This document shows, one piece after another, positions 26,392-34,983 of a DNA stretch of 64,000 bases. The DNA lies in assembly GCF_000359745.1 (NCBI RefSeq), contig NZ_AQHN01000084.1, positions 540,002 through 604,001 on the forward strand, written 5' to 3'. Made by a program: the position numbers and the translations under genes. Source of the DNA: Rhizobium freirei PRF 81. GTDB lineage: Bacteria; Pseudomonadota; Alphaproteobacteria; Rhizobiales; Rhizobiaceae. The first letter of the stretch is position 1; the number at the start of each line of letters is the position of its first letter. The notes below the pieces were generated by a model. The model searched no databases. It was not told where the DNA came from and saw only the letters and a program-made list of their open reading frames with translations.

Positions 26392-27032
26392 CAGCTGCGA
26401 TCAGCTTGGCAGTCATAGACGATCACCCGCTTTTCAGGGAAGGCGTCATCCGAAGCTTGACTGAAATGGATGGATTTAGCGTGGTCGGCGAAGGCAGCAG
26501 CAAGGAGGACGCACTGCGCATAGCAGCCGAGTGCCATCCAGACATACTGCTGCTCGATATCTCGATGCCTGGAGGAGGGCTGGAGGCCATTCCGCTCATA
26601 CTCGAACAGATACCCGATCAGAAGATCGTGATGCTGACGGTATCCGAGGCAAGCGATGACGTGATGGCCGCACTCAAGAGCGGTGCGAAGGGCTATGTTT
26701 TGAAAGGCGTTGGGTCTCAGACGCTTGCAGATATCATTCGCGGCATCGCGGCCGGTGACAGCTATGTCGCGCCGACCTTGTCGGCTCGTCTGATTTCGGA
26801 AACCGGATCGCGCACTCGGGTGAATCCCTTCAACGCGCTGACGGGCAGGGAAAGGGAAGTGCTGGAATTGGCCTCCGCAGGCCTGAGCAACAAGCATATC
26901 GGTCTGAAGCTCGATCTACATGAAAAGACCGTCAAGCATCACATGACGCAAATCTTCACCAAGCTTGAGGTGAGCAACCGGACGGAAGCTGCGATGGCAT
27001 TCCGAGATGAGCTTGAAAAGCGTCGTCAGTGA
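26388..27032 (+). CDS. NarL/LuxR-family response regulator
   Basis: A 214-residue regulator with a receiver domain (DD at 11-12, phospho-acceptor D57 in LLLDISMPGG). The C-terminal LuxR helix-turn-helix is LTGREREVLELASAGLSNKH followed by LHEKTVKHHMTQIF. It is coupled to the preceding kinase by the ATGA overlap. Its last 7 bases overlap the end of the convergent Gly/Asn-rich gene, so the two transcripts can form antisense pairs at their ends. Confidence 0.93.
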   Translation: MTAAISLAVIDDHPLFREGVIRSLTEMDGFSVVGEGSSKEDALRIAAECHPDILLLDISMPGGGLEAIPLILEQIPDQKIVMLTVSEASDDVMAALKSGAKGYVLKGVGSQTLADIIRGIAAGDSYVAPTLSARLISETGSRTRVNPFNALTGREREVLELASAGLSNKHIGLKLDLHEKTVKHHMTQIFTKLEVSNRTEAAMAFRDELEKRRQ

Positions 27033-27541
27033 AGGAGGGATTTGAGCCGCTGCTCGTCTGCGACGGTCGCATTGCGGTTGACGATCGTACGCCCCTTTGA
27101 ATCTTTCATCACATAGCGTCCGCTCTGTATTTTTTCGCTCATCCCATCCTTGTGCTGAACAGTAATCGAGCCGTTGCCTTCATCCGTAGACTGATCGGAA
27201 TCAACCTGGCTTTGCGTTACGCTCTTGGTGCTCGACGACTGACCATTGTCATTACCTTTGGCGCTCCCGTTTCCTTTGCCGCCGCCATTGCCGTTCCCCC
27301 CTCCATTTCCGCCGCCGTTTCCATTGCCTCCACCATTCCCATTCCCATTCCCATTTCCGCCGCCGTTCCCGTTGCCTCCGCCGTTGCCGCCACCATTGCC
27401 GTTCCCCCCTTTGGCCTCAGCCGTTTGCTGCACGACTGTTGCCGAAGCGCCGTGAAGTTTTACGGTATAGGGCAGTGCCGTGCTGACGAGGGTCAGCGAC
27501 AGACATGGCAAGATAGCAATAAGCTTACGACGCAACTGCAC
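27026..27541 (-). CDS. Gly/Asn-repeat exported protein
   Basis: I do not recognise this 171-residue protein. A GTG start with GGGAGG 6 bases upstream gives VQLRRKLIAILPCLSLTLVS, a signal peptide. Residues 45-90 are almost pure Gly/Asn (GGNGNGGGNG units), followed by a Ser/Thr/Gln region. The C-terminal domain of about 50 residues (ITVQHKDGMSEKIQSGRYVM, then DSKGRTIVNRNATVADEQRL) looks folded. Low-complexity Gly/Asn segments suggest a flexible extracellular or cell-surface protein. It shares the repeat with the protein at 23977-24675. Confidence 0.75.
   Translation of the reverse strand: MQLRRKLIAILPCLSLTLVSTALPYTVKLHGASATVVQQTAEAKGGNGNGGGNGGGNGNGGGNGNGNGNGGGNGNGGGNGGGNGNGGGKGNGSAKGNDNGQSSSTKSVTQSQVDSDQSTDEGNGSITVQHKDGMSEKIQSGRYVMKDSKGRTIVNRNATVADEQRLKSLLH
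27272..27409 (-). repeat. Low-complexity coding repeat (Gly/Asn codons)
   Basis: About 138 bases of short imperfect repeats of GGC/GGT/GGA and AAT/AAC codons encode residues 45-90 of the secreted protein. Units of 6 to 9 bases repeat closely enough to allow slippage while keeping the frame. This is coding sequence and not a CRISPR or satellite array. Confidence 0.8.
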
Positions 27542-27955
27542 CTGTAGCCTCCCGAGGCTTCAACTGGATTTGGCGACGAGCGGATATTGTTCCCTGGCAC
27601 GAAAATGCCGCTCCACATCGCCGAATGACAAGATTCTGATCTCCATATCAGATCGCCATAAGACGGCGCGCGGTCAAGTTTTATCATACTAAGAATAGCC
27701 GGCTTGGACTTCAGCAATCACGATCGGGACCTTTTACCGACACGGGATCAGACCAACGTCGGAAAATGGAGGTAGACTGAAGCCCAATTGCATGATCTCA
27801 TTATTGAAAACGCCCTCCTCTTGTCGATATGACTGCGGGCACGCCGGGGCCTTGCCGACGCAGAATCGGTGTCTCGGATCGCAATAACGTCTCCGCAAAA
27901 ATTGGTGCGTGCGATACATCGCTGCCACCGCGATCGGTCCGATGAGAGGGGTATT
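27542..27955. other. Divergent intergenic region
   Basis: About 410 bases lie between the Gly/Asn-repeat gene and the 108-residue unknown gene. A 6-bp inverted repeat (TCTGAT, 6 bases, ATCAGA; 27635-27652) sits about 95 bases upstream of the former. No gene or stronger signal is visible. Confidence 0.4.
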
Positions 27956-28282
27956 ATGATGACCCAACACTGGAGGGTATTTCTGGCCCGTTCAGCGCCG
28001 CCAGGTGCGATATCGGATTTTTCGGCCGCCGAATTCGTTCTCGAAGTCGCCATCAATTTGCGCTACTGCATGAACCTCGTCCAAGCGACGCCGGAATGCG
28101 TCGACCTGGCCGACCTCGTTTTGCTGCGCGCCACAAATTATGGCGCGGCCAGAATGGGCGACAAGTCACATTTGTTCGCAGAGGCCGAGGACGCACTGGC
28201 CCGGGCAATGAGGCTGCTTGAGATCGAGCTTGAATATTGCTCGCAACAGGCCTCAAAGCAGAACCGCATCGAGGCGGCGTAA
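27956..28282 (+). CDS. Small helical cytosolic protein of unknown function
   Basis: I do not recognise this 108-residue protein. It starts MMTQHWRVFLARSAPPGA and continues with helical segments (EFVLEVAINLRYCMNLVQAT, then EDALARAMRLLEIELEY). It has no signal peptide or membrane segment. A GAGAGGGG site precedes the double ATG at 27956/27959. It is convergent with the PAP2 gene and shows normal GC3, which supports a real gene. Confidence 0.6.
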   Translation: MMTQHWRVFLARSAPPGAISDFSAAEFVLEVAINLRYCMNLVQATPECVDLADLVLLRATNYGAARMGDKSHLFAEAEDALARAMRLLEIELEYCSQQASKQNRIEAA

Positions 28283-28401
28283 ATTTCTCCGGCGGATCTC
28301 TGGACTCGACATCATTCTATCAGTCGCCTGCCTCCGTCCGTCGGATGGCGGCGCTTTCGCGATTCGAAGAAAAGCAGAAATGCGCTTAAGACGACCGCCC
28401 G

Positions 28402-28950
28402 TTAGAGGATGTTTGTCAGAAAGCGATCGACGCCTGTCTCCGGCTTGTAGAGGGCTTTGACCAGGAGCGCCGCGAAGAGCGCCGTCAGTGCGCCACCCAT
28501 GATGTCGCTGATGTAGTGCGTACCGATATAGATGCGCGAGAATGACACCAGAATTGCCGCCAAAAGGAAGACGAGGCCGCGCCTCGGCAGATTATGGATC
28601 AGGAAGGCCGCGGCGATCGCAAAGGTTGCCGTCGCATGATCGGACGGGAATGATGGATCGCTGCTGCGCTCGATCAGAAGCCGGGTGACACCGGCGTCAT
28701 AGGGCCGGAGGCGTTGATCGAAGAGGAGAATGATCTGGTTGATCCCCAAACCGATCACAAAGGTCAGACCAGCGGCGATCAGGATGTGGCGCGTTTTTGT
28801 CCGCTCGGTGCCGGCCCACCATTGGGCGGCGACGGCCAGGACGAGCAATGGGACACCGAGGTTGGAGATGGTGATCACGACATGATCCAGAAGGCTGTTT
28901 CCGGACAAGCTGTTGATCCATCCGGTAATGGCGGCGTCGAGTTTGTACAT
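28402..28950 (-). CDS. PAP2 family membrane phosphatase
   Basis: A 182-residue integral membrane protein with the three PAP2 motifs in order: RLRPYDAG (about 75), PSFPSDHATATF with the catalytic His (about 100) and FSRIYIGTHYISD (about 140). Five to six hydrophobic segments surround them. PAP2 enzymes remove phosphate from lipids such as phosphatidic acid or undecaprenyl pyrophosphate, with the active site facing the periplasm. The start at 28950 (MYKLDAAITGW) has AGGAG upstream and fits family length. Confidence 0.88.
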   Translation of the reverse strand: MYKLDAAITGWINSLSGNSLLDHVVITISNLGVPLLVLAVAAQWWAGTERTKTRHILIAAGLTFVIGLGINQIILLFDQRLRPYDAGVTRLLIERSSDPSFPSDHATATFAIAAAFLIHNLPRRGLVFLLAAILVSFSRIYIGTHYISDIMGGALTALFAALLVKALYKPETGVDRFLTNIL

Positions 28951-29597
28951 TTGGTCTCCTATCGTCTCGTGATGGGATGCCTCAATCGACTGACGCCTGC
29001 CTGAAGTATCAGGGCAATGTTGTGATCGCTGCAAAGAAAACCCAGCGCGTCTGAGATGCTCTTTGAGAGCAAGCCGGGAATCCGCGGAGAACGCCCACCC
29101 CGGTAATGTCCGGGACAACCATCTGGAAACATGTCGGAAATTGAGAAATTAATAGGGGTTATCTTCGTATCGAACGAAACAGGATTTGGCGCAATGTTAT
29201 GTAATCAGATCAATATATTGGATGTTGTCCTTAAGGGGCGTTGAGAGCCGATATGCTCGGCTTGAACAATCTTCGCAGAAAGCCTCGATTTCGAAGAAGC
29301 CCGCTGCAAGCGACGATTGTAAACGACACATTTTGCGGTGGCATTGCAGTCGGAACGATTTGGCGGCGTCAATGGTAGTGGACGGGGTGAGGAATCCGGT
29401 TGTTTTGTCTGCCCTTTCGTCACCGAGCCAGAGCTGGGGATGCTATCAGCCAGTGCAGCTGAAATTTCAAGCATAATGACGCAGGCATCGCTTGGACACC
29501 ATCTTGAACTGTTTATTGTAGATATTACTTATATACTTAGGCGTGAAATTCACGCTGGACGGAGCCGTCGTTAGGCTTCTTGTGTGAGGAGGTTGTC
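28951..29597. other. 650-base intergenic region, AT-rich
   Basis: This is the divergent space between the PAP2 gene and the SPW gene. It is AT-rich around 29130-29230 and 29500-29545. Short open frames on both strands lack similarity. A plausible promoter lies upstream of the SPW gene (TTGAAC at about 29502, AT-rich box about 29530), followed by a palindrome listed separately. Confidence 0.45.
29541..29555. promoter_or_regulatory. 15-bp palindrome upstream of the SPW gene
   Basis: GCGTGAAATTCACGC is a perfect 7-bp inverted repeat around one central base. It sits 43 bases before the SPW ATG and just after an AT-rich promoter-like stretch, a good place for a repressor operator. The binding protein is unknown. 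Confidence 0.45.
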
Positions 29598-29957
29598 ATG
29601 GCAATCACTTTGAAGGAAGGAAGAAGAACCCAGGATTGGGTATGCCTGCTTCTGGCCGTGTGCTTATTTGTCTCTCCGTGGATCTTCGGCTTCACAAGTG
29701 AGGCAATGCCAAGCTGGAATGCGTGGATAGTTGCCGTAATGTTGGGTTTGCTGGCGTCTGCGGCACTTTCCGCATTCGCCGAATGGGAGGAATGGGCCAA
29801 AATGGTGCTTGGTCTCTGGTTGATTGCATCCCCCTGGCTGCTTGGTTTTGCCGCAAATGCAAACGCGATGTGGACGGATATCGTTCTCGGCGTGCTGGTT
29901 GCGGCTGCCTCGCTGTGGGCAGTCTGGGACGTTCATCATCCACACGCCCACGCTTAG
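29598..29957 (+). CDS. SPW-repeat membrane protein
   Basis: A 119-residue protein with four hydrophobic segments and two copies of the SPW motif (VSPWIFGF about 25 and ASPWLLGF about 79), which defines the SPW repeat family. Members are small inner-membrane proteins of unknown role. The start at 29598 has GAGGAGG upstream. It ends with a His-rich tail (VHHPHAHA). It is convergent with the cytochrome oxidase operon across 366 bases. Confidence 0.82.
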   Translation: MAITLKEGRRTQDWVCLLLAVCLFVSPWIFGFTSEAMPSWNAWIVAVMLGLLASAALSAFAEWEEWAKMVLGLWLIASPWLLGFAANANAMWTDIVLGVLVAAASLWAVWDVHHPHAHA

Positions 29958-30323
29958 GCGCCCGTATCGCATCTATGGGTGGTCGCTTGACGCAACCCGT
30001 AAGCCGCCGCCTCAAATCGACAGGCAGCATCCACCTTGCCCGCTATCCACACGGGCTGGCGGGCAGGGGACGATACCAAAAGAGCAAAATACACAATGAT
30101 GACCCGCGGTCGACCGCACGAGGGTACGGAACCTTTGCGTTCTTATAGATGCAGGCGTGCGTCCGTAGGCGTCGTCTTAACCGCACTGAAGCTGCGGTCC
30201 GGTCAAGTGATAACGGATTCCGAGATCACGGGCGATTGATGCATCAACGGCGCCGACGTTGGTTGGGCCAGACTGGTCAGAGTCAGGAGAGCTGTACTTC
30301 CCCTGTGCGCGTGACGCCGGCTC
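29958..30323. other. Convergent intergenic region, no gene seen
   Basis: This region lies between the ends of the SPW gene and the oxidase operon. Only short open frames without similarity are visible, and I did not find a convincing terminator stem. Confidence 0.4.
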
Positions 30324-30656
30324 CTAAGGACCCGCCCCGAAAAAGGTCAGTCGGGTGAGGGCTGTATAGTGCGATTCCGACACCATCAAAGCGGTGAAGA
30401 CAAGCACGAAGACCGGGGGAAACAAGATGGCGCAGATCAATGCCAGCCGCTCCCACGCCATGTGCATGAAAATCGCAACGATCAGCCCGGCCTTCAGGAC
30501 CATGAAGAGGAGGATCAAGGACCATCTGAGATAGCTCTGGATGCCGAGATAGTCGACGAGGTAGGAGAAGGTGCTGAGGACGAAAAGCAGTCCCCAGACC
30601 ACCATGTAAAGTTTCAGCGGATGCTGTTGCCCGGAATGAGCCTGTTCCTGCGCCAT
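30324..30656 (-). CDS. Cytochrome c oxidase subunit IV-like protein
   Basis: A 110-residue protein with three membrane segments (about 15-35, 42-65 and 75-98). It contains LKAGLIVAIFMHMAWERLAL, the conserved signature of prokaryotic subunit IV (CoxIV/CyoD-like). It is the last gene of the oxidase operon, 10 bases after subunit III. This small subunit stabilises the CuB site region during assembly in related oxidases. The start at MAQEQAHSGQ is preferred over a longer open frame that overlaps the subunit III end. Confidence 0.85.
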   Translation of the reverse strand: MAQEQAHSGQQHPLKLYMVVWGLLFVLSTFSYLVDYLGIQSYLRWSLILLFMVLKAGLIVAIFMHMAWERLALICAILFPPVFVLVFTALMVSESHYTALTRLTFFGAGP

Positions 30657-30666
30657 GATGCTGTCC

Positions 30667-31389
30667 TCACCACAGATAGAAGAATGCAAAGATGAATACC
30701 CAGACCAGATCCACAAAGTGCCAGTAAAGCCCCGTTATCTCGACGATCTCGTAGTGACCTTTCCGGCTCGTGAAAAATCCCCGTCTTTCCTGATCGAAGT
30801 CTCCCCGCCACACCTTGCGTGCCATGATCAGAAGGAACAGGACGCCGATCGAGACGTGGGTGCCGTGAAATCCGGTGATCATGAAAAAGGACGAACCGAA
30901 CTGCGCCGCACCCCACGGGTTCCCCCAGGGGCGGACACCTTCCGTAATCAGTTTGGTCCATTCGAATGCCTGCATTCCAACGAATGTCGCGCCGAGGGCC
31001 GCCGTCGCCAACATCAGGGCGGCGGTCTTGCGGCGATCGCGGCGGTATCCGAAGTTGACGGCCATAGCCATCGTGCCGCTGCTGCTGATAAGGACGAAGG
31101 TCATGATGGCGATCAGGATCAGCGGAATTTCTTTCCCACCGATCGTCAGGGCGAAAACCTTGCTGGGATCGGGCCAGGCAACCGTGGTCGACATGCGCGC
31201 GGTCATATAGGCCAACAGAAAACACCCGAAAATGAAAGTGTCGCTCAGGAGGAATATCCACATCATCGCCTTGCCCCAGGAGACGTTTTTAAACGCTCGC
31301 TGGTCGGACGACAGATCAACGGCAACGCCGCGCAGTCCTGTGGCCGGTAGTGGTGGATCGCTTAGCGGTCTTTCCATGGATTCGGTCAT
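30667..31389 (-). CDS. Cytochrome c oxidase subunit III
   Basis: A 240-residue subunit III with about six hydrophobic segments. Conserved features include FEWTKLI (the family Glu), FFMITGFHGTHVSIGVLFL and the C-terminal EITGLYWHFVDLVWVFIFAFFYLW. AGGAGG precedes the ATG. It lies 12 bases after a second subunit-III-like gene, so the operon encodes two different paralogues, as in Bradyrhizobium coxMNOP-type oxidases. This copy is the more canonical one. Confidence 0.9.
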   Translation of the reverse strand: MTESMERPLSDPPLPATGLRGVAVDLSSDQRAFKNVSWGKAMMWIFLLSDTFIFGCFLLAYMTARMSTTVAWPDPSKVFALTIGGKEIPLILIAIMTFVLISSSGTMAMAVNFGYRRDRRKTAALMLATAALGATFVGMQAFEWTKLITEGVRPWGNPWGAAQFGSSFFMITGFHGTHVSIGVLFLLIMARKVWRGDFDQERRGFFTSRKGHYEIVEITGLYWHFVDLVWVFIFAFFYLW

Positions 31390-31401
31390 CGTCGAACCTC
31401 C

Positions 31402-32106
31402 TCAGGTGACCAATTGACGGCAGAGATCGACAAAACTATTCGCCCAACCGGAGAAGAGCGCGAAAAGGACCAGCCAGACGATCAGCATGAAATGCCAGTA
31501 GATGGCGCAGAGTTCCACGCTCAGACGAATTCTTGCCGGCACCAGGCCGATCCGGGCGCGGATTGTGGTTCGTCCAAGCACGAAAAGTCCGCCCAATATG
31601 TGCAGGCCATGCAATCCGGTGATCATGTAGAAGAAGCTGTTTGACGGGTTATCCGCCAGCACATAGCCGGCCGACATCAGTTGCCGCCACGCGAGAACCT
31701 GCCCGGTAACAAAGAGAACGGCCGTTGCAAACGCCACAGTAAGAGCCGTATTCAGCATGTCGCCGCGCTCAAGATGCGCTTCCGATTTCGCCCAGTGCAG
31801 CGCCATGCTGCTGGCGGCGAGGGCTGCAGTATTCACCCACAGCAGCCGCGGGATCGGGATACCCCACCAGTCGGAGCCGCCCATGCGGCTGAGATAGGCG
31901 CTGATGAGCAGTGCGAACAGCGCGCCGACGACCGCAAGAAAAATGCCGAGCCCGAGTTTCGCTATTGCCGCCGATGATCCCCGCATCCCAGGCGCATCGT
32001 CTGCCAGGCCCACTTCCAGCCAGGGCTTTGAGGTCAGCCGCTGCCTTGCCATCCACCAAGCAATAATGCAGCCGATCCCGCCCATGAAAACGAGAATGAC
32101 GCTCAT
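31402..32106 (-). CDS. Second cytochrome c oxidase subunit III-like protein
   Basis: A 234-residue protein with seven hydrophobic segments. The conserved pieces are FYMITGLHGLHILGGLFVLG and AIYWHFMLIVWLVLFALFS, the subunit III signatures near the C-terminus. The N-terminal third is divergent, with an extra membrane anchor MSVILVFMGGIGCIIAWWMA. The ATG overlaps the subunit I stop by 4 bases. Two subunit III proteins in one operon are recorded for alternative aa3-type oxidases of rhizobia; why both are needed is not known to me. Confidence 0.87.
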   Translation of the reverse strand: MSVILVFMGGIGCIIAWWMARQRLTSKPWLEVGLADDAPGMRGSSAAIAKLGLGIFLAVVGALFALLISAYLSRMGGSDWWGIPIPRLLWVNTAALAASSMALHWAKSEAHLERGDMLNTALTVAFATAVLFVTGQVLAWRQLMSAGYVLADNPSNSFFYMITGLHGLHILGGLFVLGRTTIRARIGLVPARIRLSVELCAIYWHFMLIVWLVLFALFSGWANSFVDLCRQLVT

Positions 32107-33878
32107 GACGCCCTCTCGGACAGCCCGCCTGACGCCGGCTGGTTTTGCGGCAGGAAATCCTGGTCCGCTCCGGGAACGCTGTAATCATACGGCCAGCGAT
32201 AGACGATCGGCAGCTCCTTGCCCCAATTTCCATGAACCGGCGGGGTCTGCGGCGTCTGCCATTCCAATGTCGTTGCCCGCCACGGGTTGCCGCCCGCTTG
32301 CCTACCCCAACGAAGGCTCCAGGCAAGATTGAACAGGAACAGAAGTTGAGCGGCGCCGACGATCAGCGCGGCGACGGAGATGAACATATTCAGCGTATGC
32401 GCCGACGGTGGAATGAAAGCGGTTTCGCCCAGCTCGTAATAGCGGCGCGGCACGCCCATCAGGCCGAGATAGTGCATGGGGAAGAATATGGCATAGGCAC
32501 CGAGAAAGGTAATCCAGAAGTGGATATGACCCATTACGACGTTCAGCATGCGACCCGTGACTTTCGGATACCAATGATGGATCGCGCCGAAGATCACCAG
32601 GATCGGTGCAACCCCCATCACCATATGGAAATGGGCAACGACGAACATGGTATCGGACAGCGGCACGTCGACCACGACATTGCCGAGAAAGAGGCCCGTC
32701 AATCCGCCATTGATGAATGTAACGATAAAGGCCAGCGCAAACAGCATCGGCAATGTCAGGTGGATATCGCCGCGCCAAAGCGTCAGTACCCAATTATAGA
32801 CCTTGATCGCCGTCGGGATGGCAATGATCAACGTCGTGGTCGCGAAGAAGAACCCGAAGTTCGGATTCATGCCGCTGACATACATATGGTGCGCCCACAC
32901 AACGAAGCTTAGCGCTGCGATGATGACGATTGCCCAGACCATCATCCGGTAGCCGAAGATGTTTTTGCGTGCATGGGTGCTGATCAGATCCGAGACGATG
33001 CCGAACGCCGGAAGCGCCACGATATAGACTTCCGGGTGGCCGAAGAACCAGAACAGGTGCTGGAACAGAATGGGGCTGCCGCCCCCTTGTTGCAATTGCT
33101 GACCCATCTCGACAATGGCGGGCATGAAGAAACTCGTGCCCAGCAACCGGTCGAACAACATCATGACAGCGGCGACAAAGAGCGCCGGGAAAGCGAGAAG
33201 CGCCATGACGGTCGCGGTGAATATACCCCATACCGTCAAGGGCATTCGCATCAGCGTCATGCCACGCGCGCGCGCCTGCAGCACCGTGACGACATAATTC
33301 AGCCCGCCCATCGTGAAGCCGATAATGAACAGGATCAGCGACGACAGCATGAGGATGATGCCCCAGTCACGCCCTCCCGGCGTACCCGACAGAAGGGCTT
33401 GTGGTGGATAGAGTGTCCATCCGGCACCCGTAGGTCCGCCTGGTGCGAAAAAGCTGACGACCAGCACGATGACTGCAAGCAAATAGAGCCAGTAGCTCAG
33501 CATGTTCGCATAGGGAAACACCATATCACGCGCGCCAAGCATCAAGGGGATCAAATAGTTGCCGAAGCCACCGAGGAACAGCGCGGTTAGCAGGTAGATT
33601 ACCATGATCATGCCGTGCATGGTGATGAATTGATAATAGTGCTCCGAATCGATGAAGGAGAAGTAGCCTGGAAAGCCGAGCTGCAGGCGCATCAGCCAGG
33701 ACAGCACCAGTGCCACCATGCCGATCGAAATGGCGGTTAGGGCATACTGAACGGCGATGATCTTGGCATCCTGGCTGAAGACGTATCTCGTCCACCAGCT
33801 TTTCGGGTGATAAAGCTCCACATCCTCGACTTCAGCGGGCCGGATGACCTGCTCGGTGCCGGATCCGATGTCGACCAT
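32103..33878 (-). CDS. coxA: Cytochrome c oxidase subunit I (aa3 type)
   Basis: A 591-residue heme-copper oxidase catalytic subunit. Heme and copper ligands are visible: ITMHGMIM, WFFGHPEVYIVALPAFG with the cross-linked His-Tyr pair, WAHHMYVSG and VVAHFHMVMG. The proton channels are present: GARDMVFPYAN (D channel) and AIPTAIKVYNW (K channel). The start at MVDIGSGTEQ has GGGAGG upstream. It reduces oxygen to water in the inner membrane. This is a type A oxidase and not cbb3. No heme A synthesis or copper insertion genes lie in the window. Confidence 0.95.
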   Translation of the reverse strand: MVDIGSGTEQVIRPAEVEDVELYHPKSWWTRYVFSQDAKIIAVQYALTAISIGMVALVLSWLMRLQLGFPGYFSFIDSEHYYQFITMHGMIMVIYLLTALFLGGFGNYLIPLMLGARDMVFPYANMLSYWLYLLAVIVLVVSFFAPGGPTGAGWTLYPPQALLSGTPGGRDWGIILMLSSLILFIIGFTMGGLNYVVTVLQARARGMTLMRMPLTVWGIFTATVMALLAFPALFVAAVMMLFDRLLGTSFFMPAIVEMGQQLQQGGGSPILFQHLFWFFGHPEVYIVALPAFGIVSDLISTHARKNIFGYRMMVWAIVIIAALSFVVWAHHMYVSGMNPNFGFFFATTTLIIAIPTAIKVYNWVLTLWRGDIHLTLPMLFALAFIVTFINGGLTGLFLGNVVVDVPLSDTMFVVAHFHMVMGVAPILVIFGAIHHWYPKVTGRMLNVVMGHIHFWITFLGAYAIFFPMHYLGLMGVPRRYYELGETAFIPPSAHTLNMFISVAALIVGAAQLLFLFNLAWSLRWGRQAGGNPWRATTLEWQTPQTPPVHGNWGKELPIVYRWPYDYSVPGADQDFLPQNQPASGGLSERAS

Positions 33879-33932
33879 ATTACATCCTCCCTGTTCCCTC
33901 CAATGCAGCTTTCCTTCAACTATGCATGGCAC

Positions 33933-34748
33933 TTACTTGGCCGCCGATTTTCCCACCGACGCCAGCGATTGCGAAAAAGTCTGCTGTTGCTGCAGCCAGG
34001 CTTGATAGGCGGTCTCGGTATCGACAACGACGGTGCCGCGCATCTGCGGATGGCCGACGCCGCAAAGTTCCGAACAGAGAACTTCGAACGTTCCCGTCCG
34101 CATCGGCGTGAACCAATAATAGGTGACCGTGCCAGGGATCATGTCCATTTTGCCCCGGAATTGCGGCACGTAGAAATCGTGTATGACGTCGATCGAGCGC
34201 AGAAGCAATTTGACCGGTTTGCCGACGGGTAGGTGCAACTCTCCACCCTGGACGACGACGTCGTCCATTCCTGCAGGATCATTCTTGTCTAAACCGAGCG
34301 GGTTGTCTGAGGTAACATTGCGCGTATCAGCCCGCCCGAGCCGCCCGTCCGCGCCCGGCAGCCGGAAACTCCATTGCCATTGCTGTCCGACGACTTCGAC
34401 CGCGCTGGCATCGGCGGGGACCGTGACGAACTGTTTCCAAACGACCAGACCCGGTGCTAGCATCGCAGCCACGCCAATCGCGGTTCCCCCGGCAAGCCAC
34501 CATTCCAGACGCTTGTTTTCGGGCTGATATGCCGCCTGATTTCCGGTGCGGTGCCTGAAGCGCAGGACGCAATAGGCTATAAACAACACGACGGCCGCGA
34601 AAACAAAGCCGGTGATCCAGAACGTGATTGCAATCGTGTTGTCGATGTAACTCCAGTTCGACGCGATCGGCGTCCACCACCATGGGCTGAGCAGATGGAA
34701 CACGATCGATCCCACCACCAGCAGAACGAGAACCACAACGACAGCCAT
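33933..34748 (-). CDS. coxB: Cytochrome c oxidase subunit II
   Basis: A 271-residue subunit with two N-terminal membrane helices (about 3-23 and 41-64, plus a third hydrophobic stretch near 85-103) and a periplasmic cupredoxin domain. All CuA ligands are present: the His in VIHDFYVPQFRGKMD and the CSELCGVGHPQM cluster. GQQWQWSFRLPG is the aromatic electron-entry site. So this is a cytochrome c oxidase rather than a quinol oxidase. The ATG at 34748 has GGAGG 5 bases upstream. The usual IHS is IHD here. It lies 54 bases before subunit I. Confidence 0.93.
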   Translation of the reverse strand: MAVVVVLVLLVVGSIVFHLLSPWWWTPIASNWSYIDNTIAITFWITGFVFAAVVLFIAYCVLRFRHRTGNQAAYQPENKRLEWWLAGGTAIGVAAMLAPGLVVWKQFVTVPADASAVEVVGQQWQWSFRLPGADGRLGRADTRNVTSDNPLGLDKNDPAGMDDVVVQGGELHLPVGKPVKLLLRSIDVIHDFYVPQFRGKMDMIPGTVTYYWFTPMRTGTFEVLCSELCGVGHPQMRGTVVVDTETAYQAWLQQQQTFSQSLASVGKSAAK

Positions 34749-34983
34749 CGTCACCTCCCTGACCCGGCCGCGAATATTTCCACAATCCCATCGCGAAGCG
34801 TTTTAGTATTATCTCATGAACGGGTCCGCTGAGCAATTACGCCAACAGCGACGGTTCATCTTGGCAAGCTGCAAGAGGCGATTTGACGCCGCGCGAACAG
34901 GTCTATGGCATAAAATCGCTGGGCCGTATCGCGCCGATCCACCCGGCGACGCAGAGAACAGCTCCTGAACACCCGGCATATGG

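Noticed and set aside
27272..27409. Possible CRISPR or tandem DNA array
   Set aside because: Units are 6-9 bases, without spacers, and keep the reading frame of a secreted Gly/Asn-rich protein.
29186..29476. ORFs of about 90 codons on both strands in the PAP2-SPW gap
   Set aside because: Neither has codon bias, signal or similarity; the region looks non-coding and AT-rich.
33933..34748. Possible quinol oxidase subunit lacking CuA
   Set aside because: The His and the CSELCGVGHPQM cluster give a full CuA site, so it is a cytochrome c oxidase.
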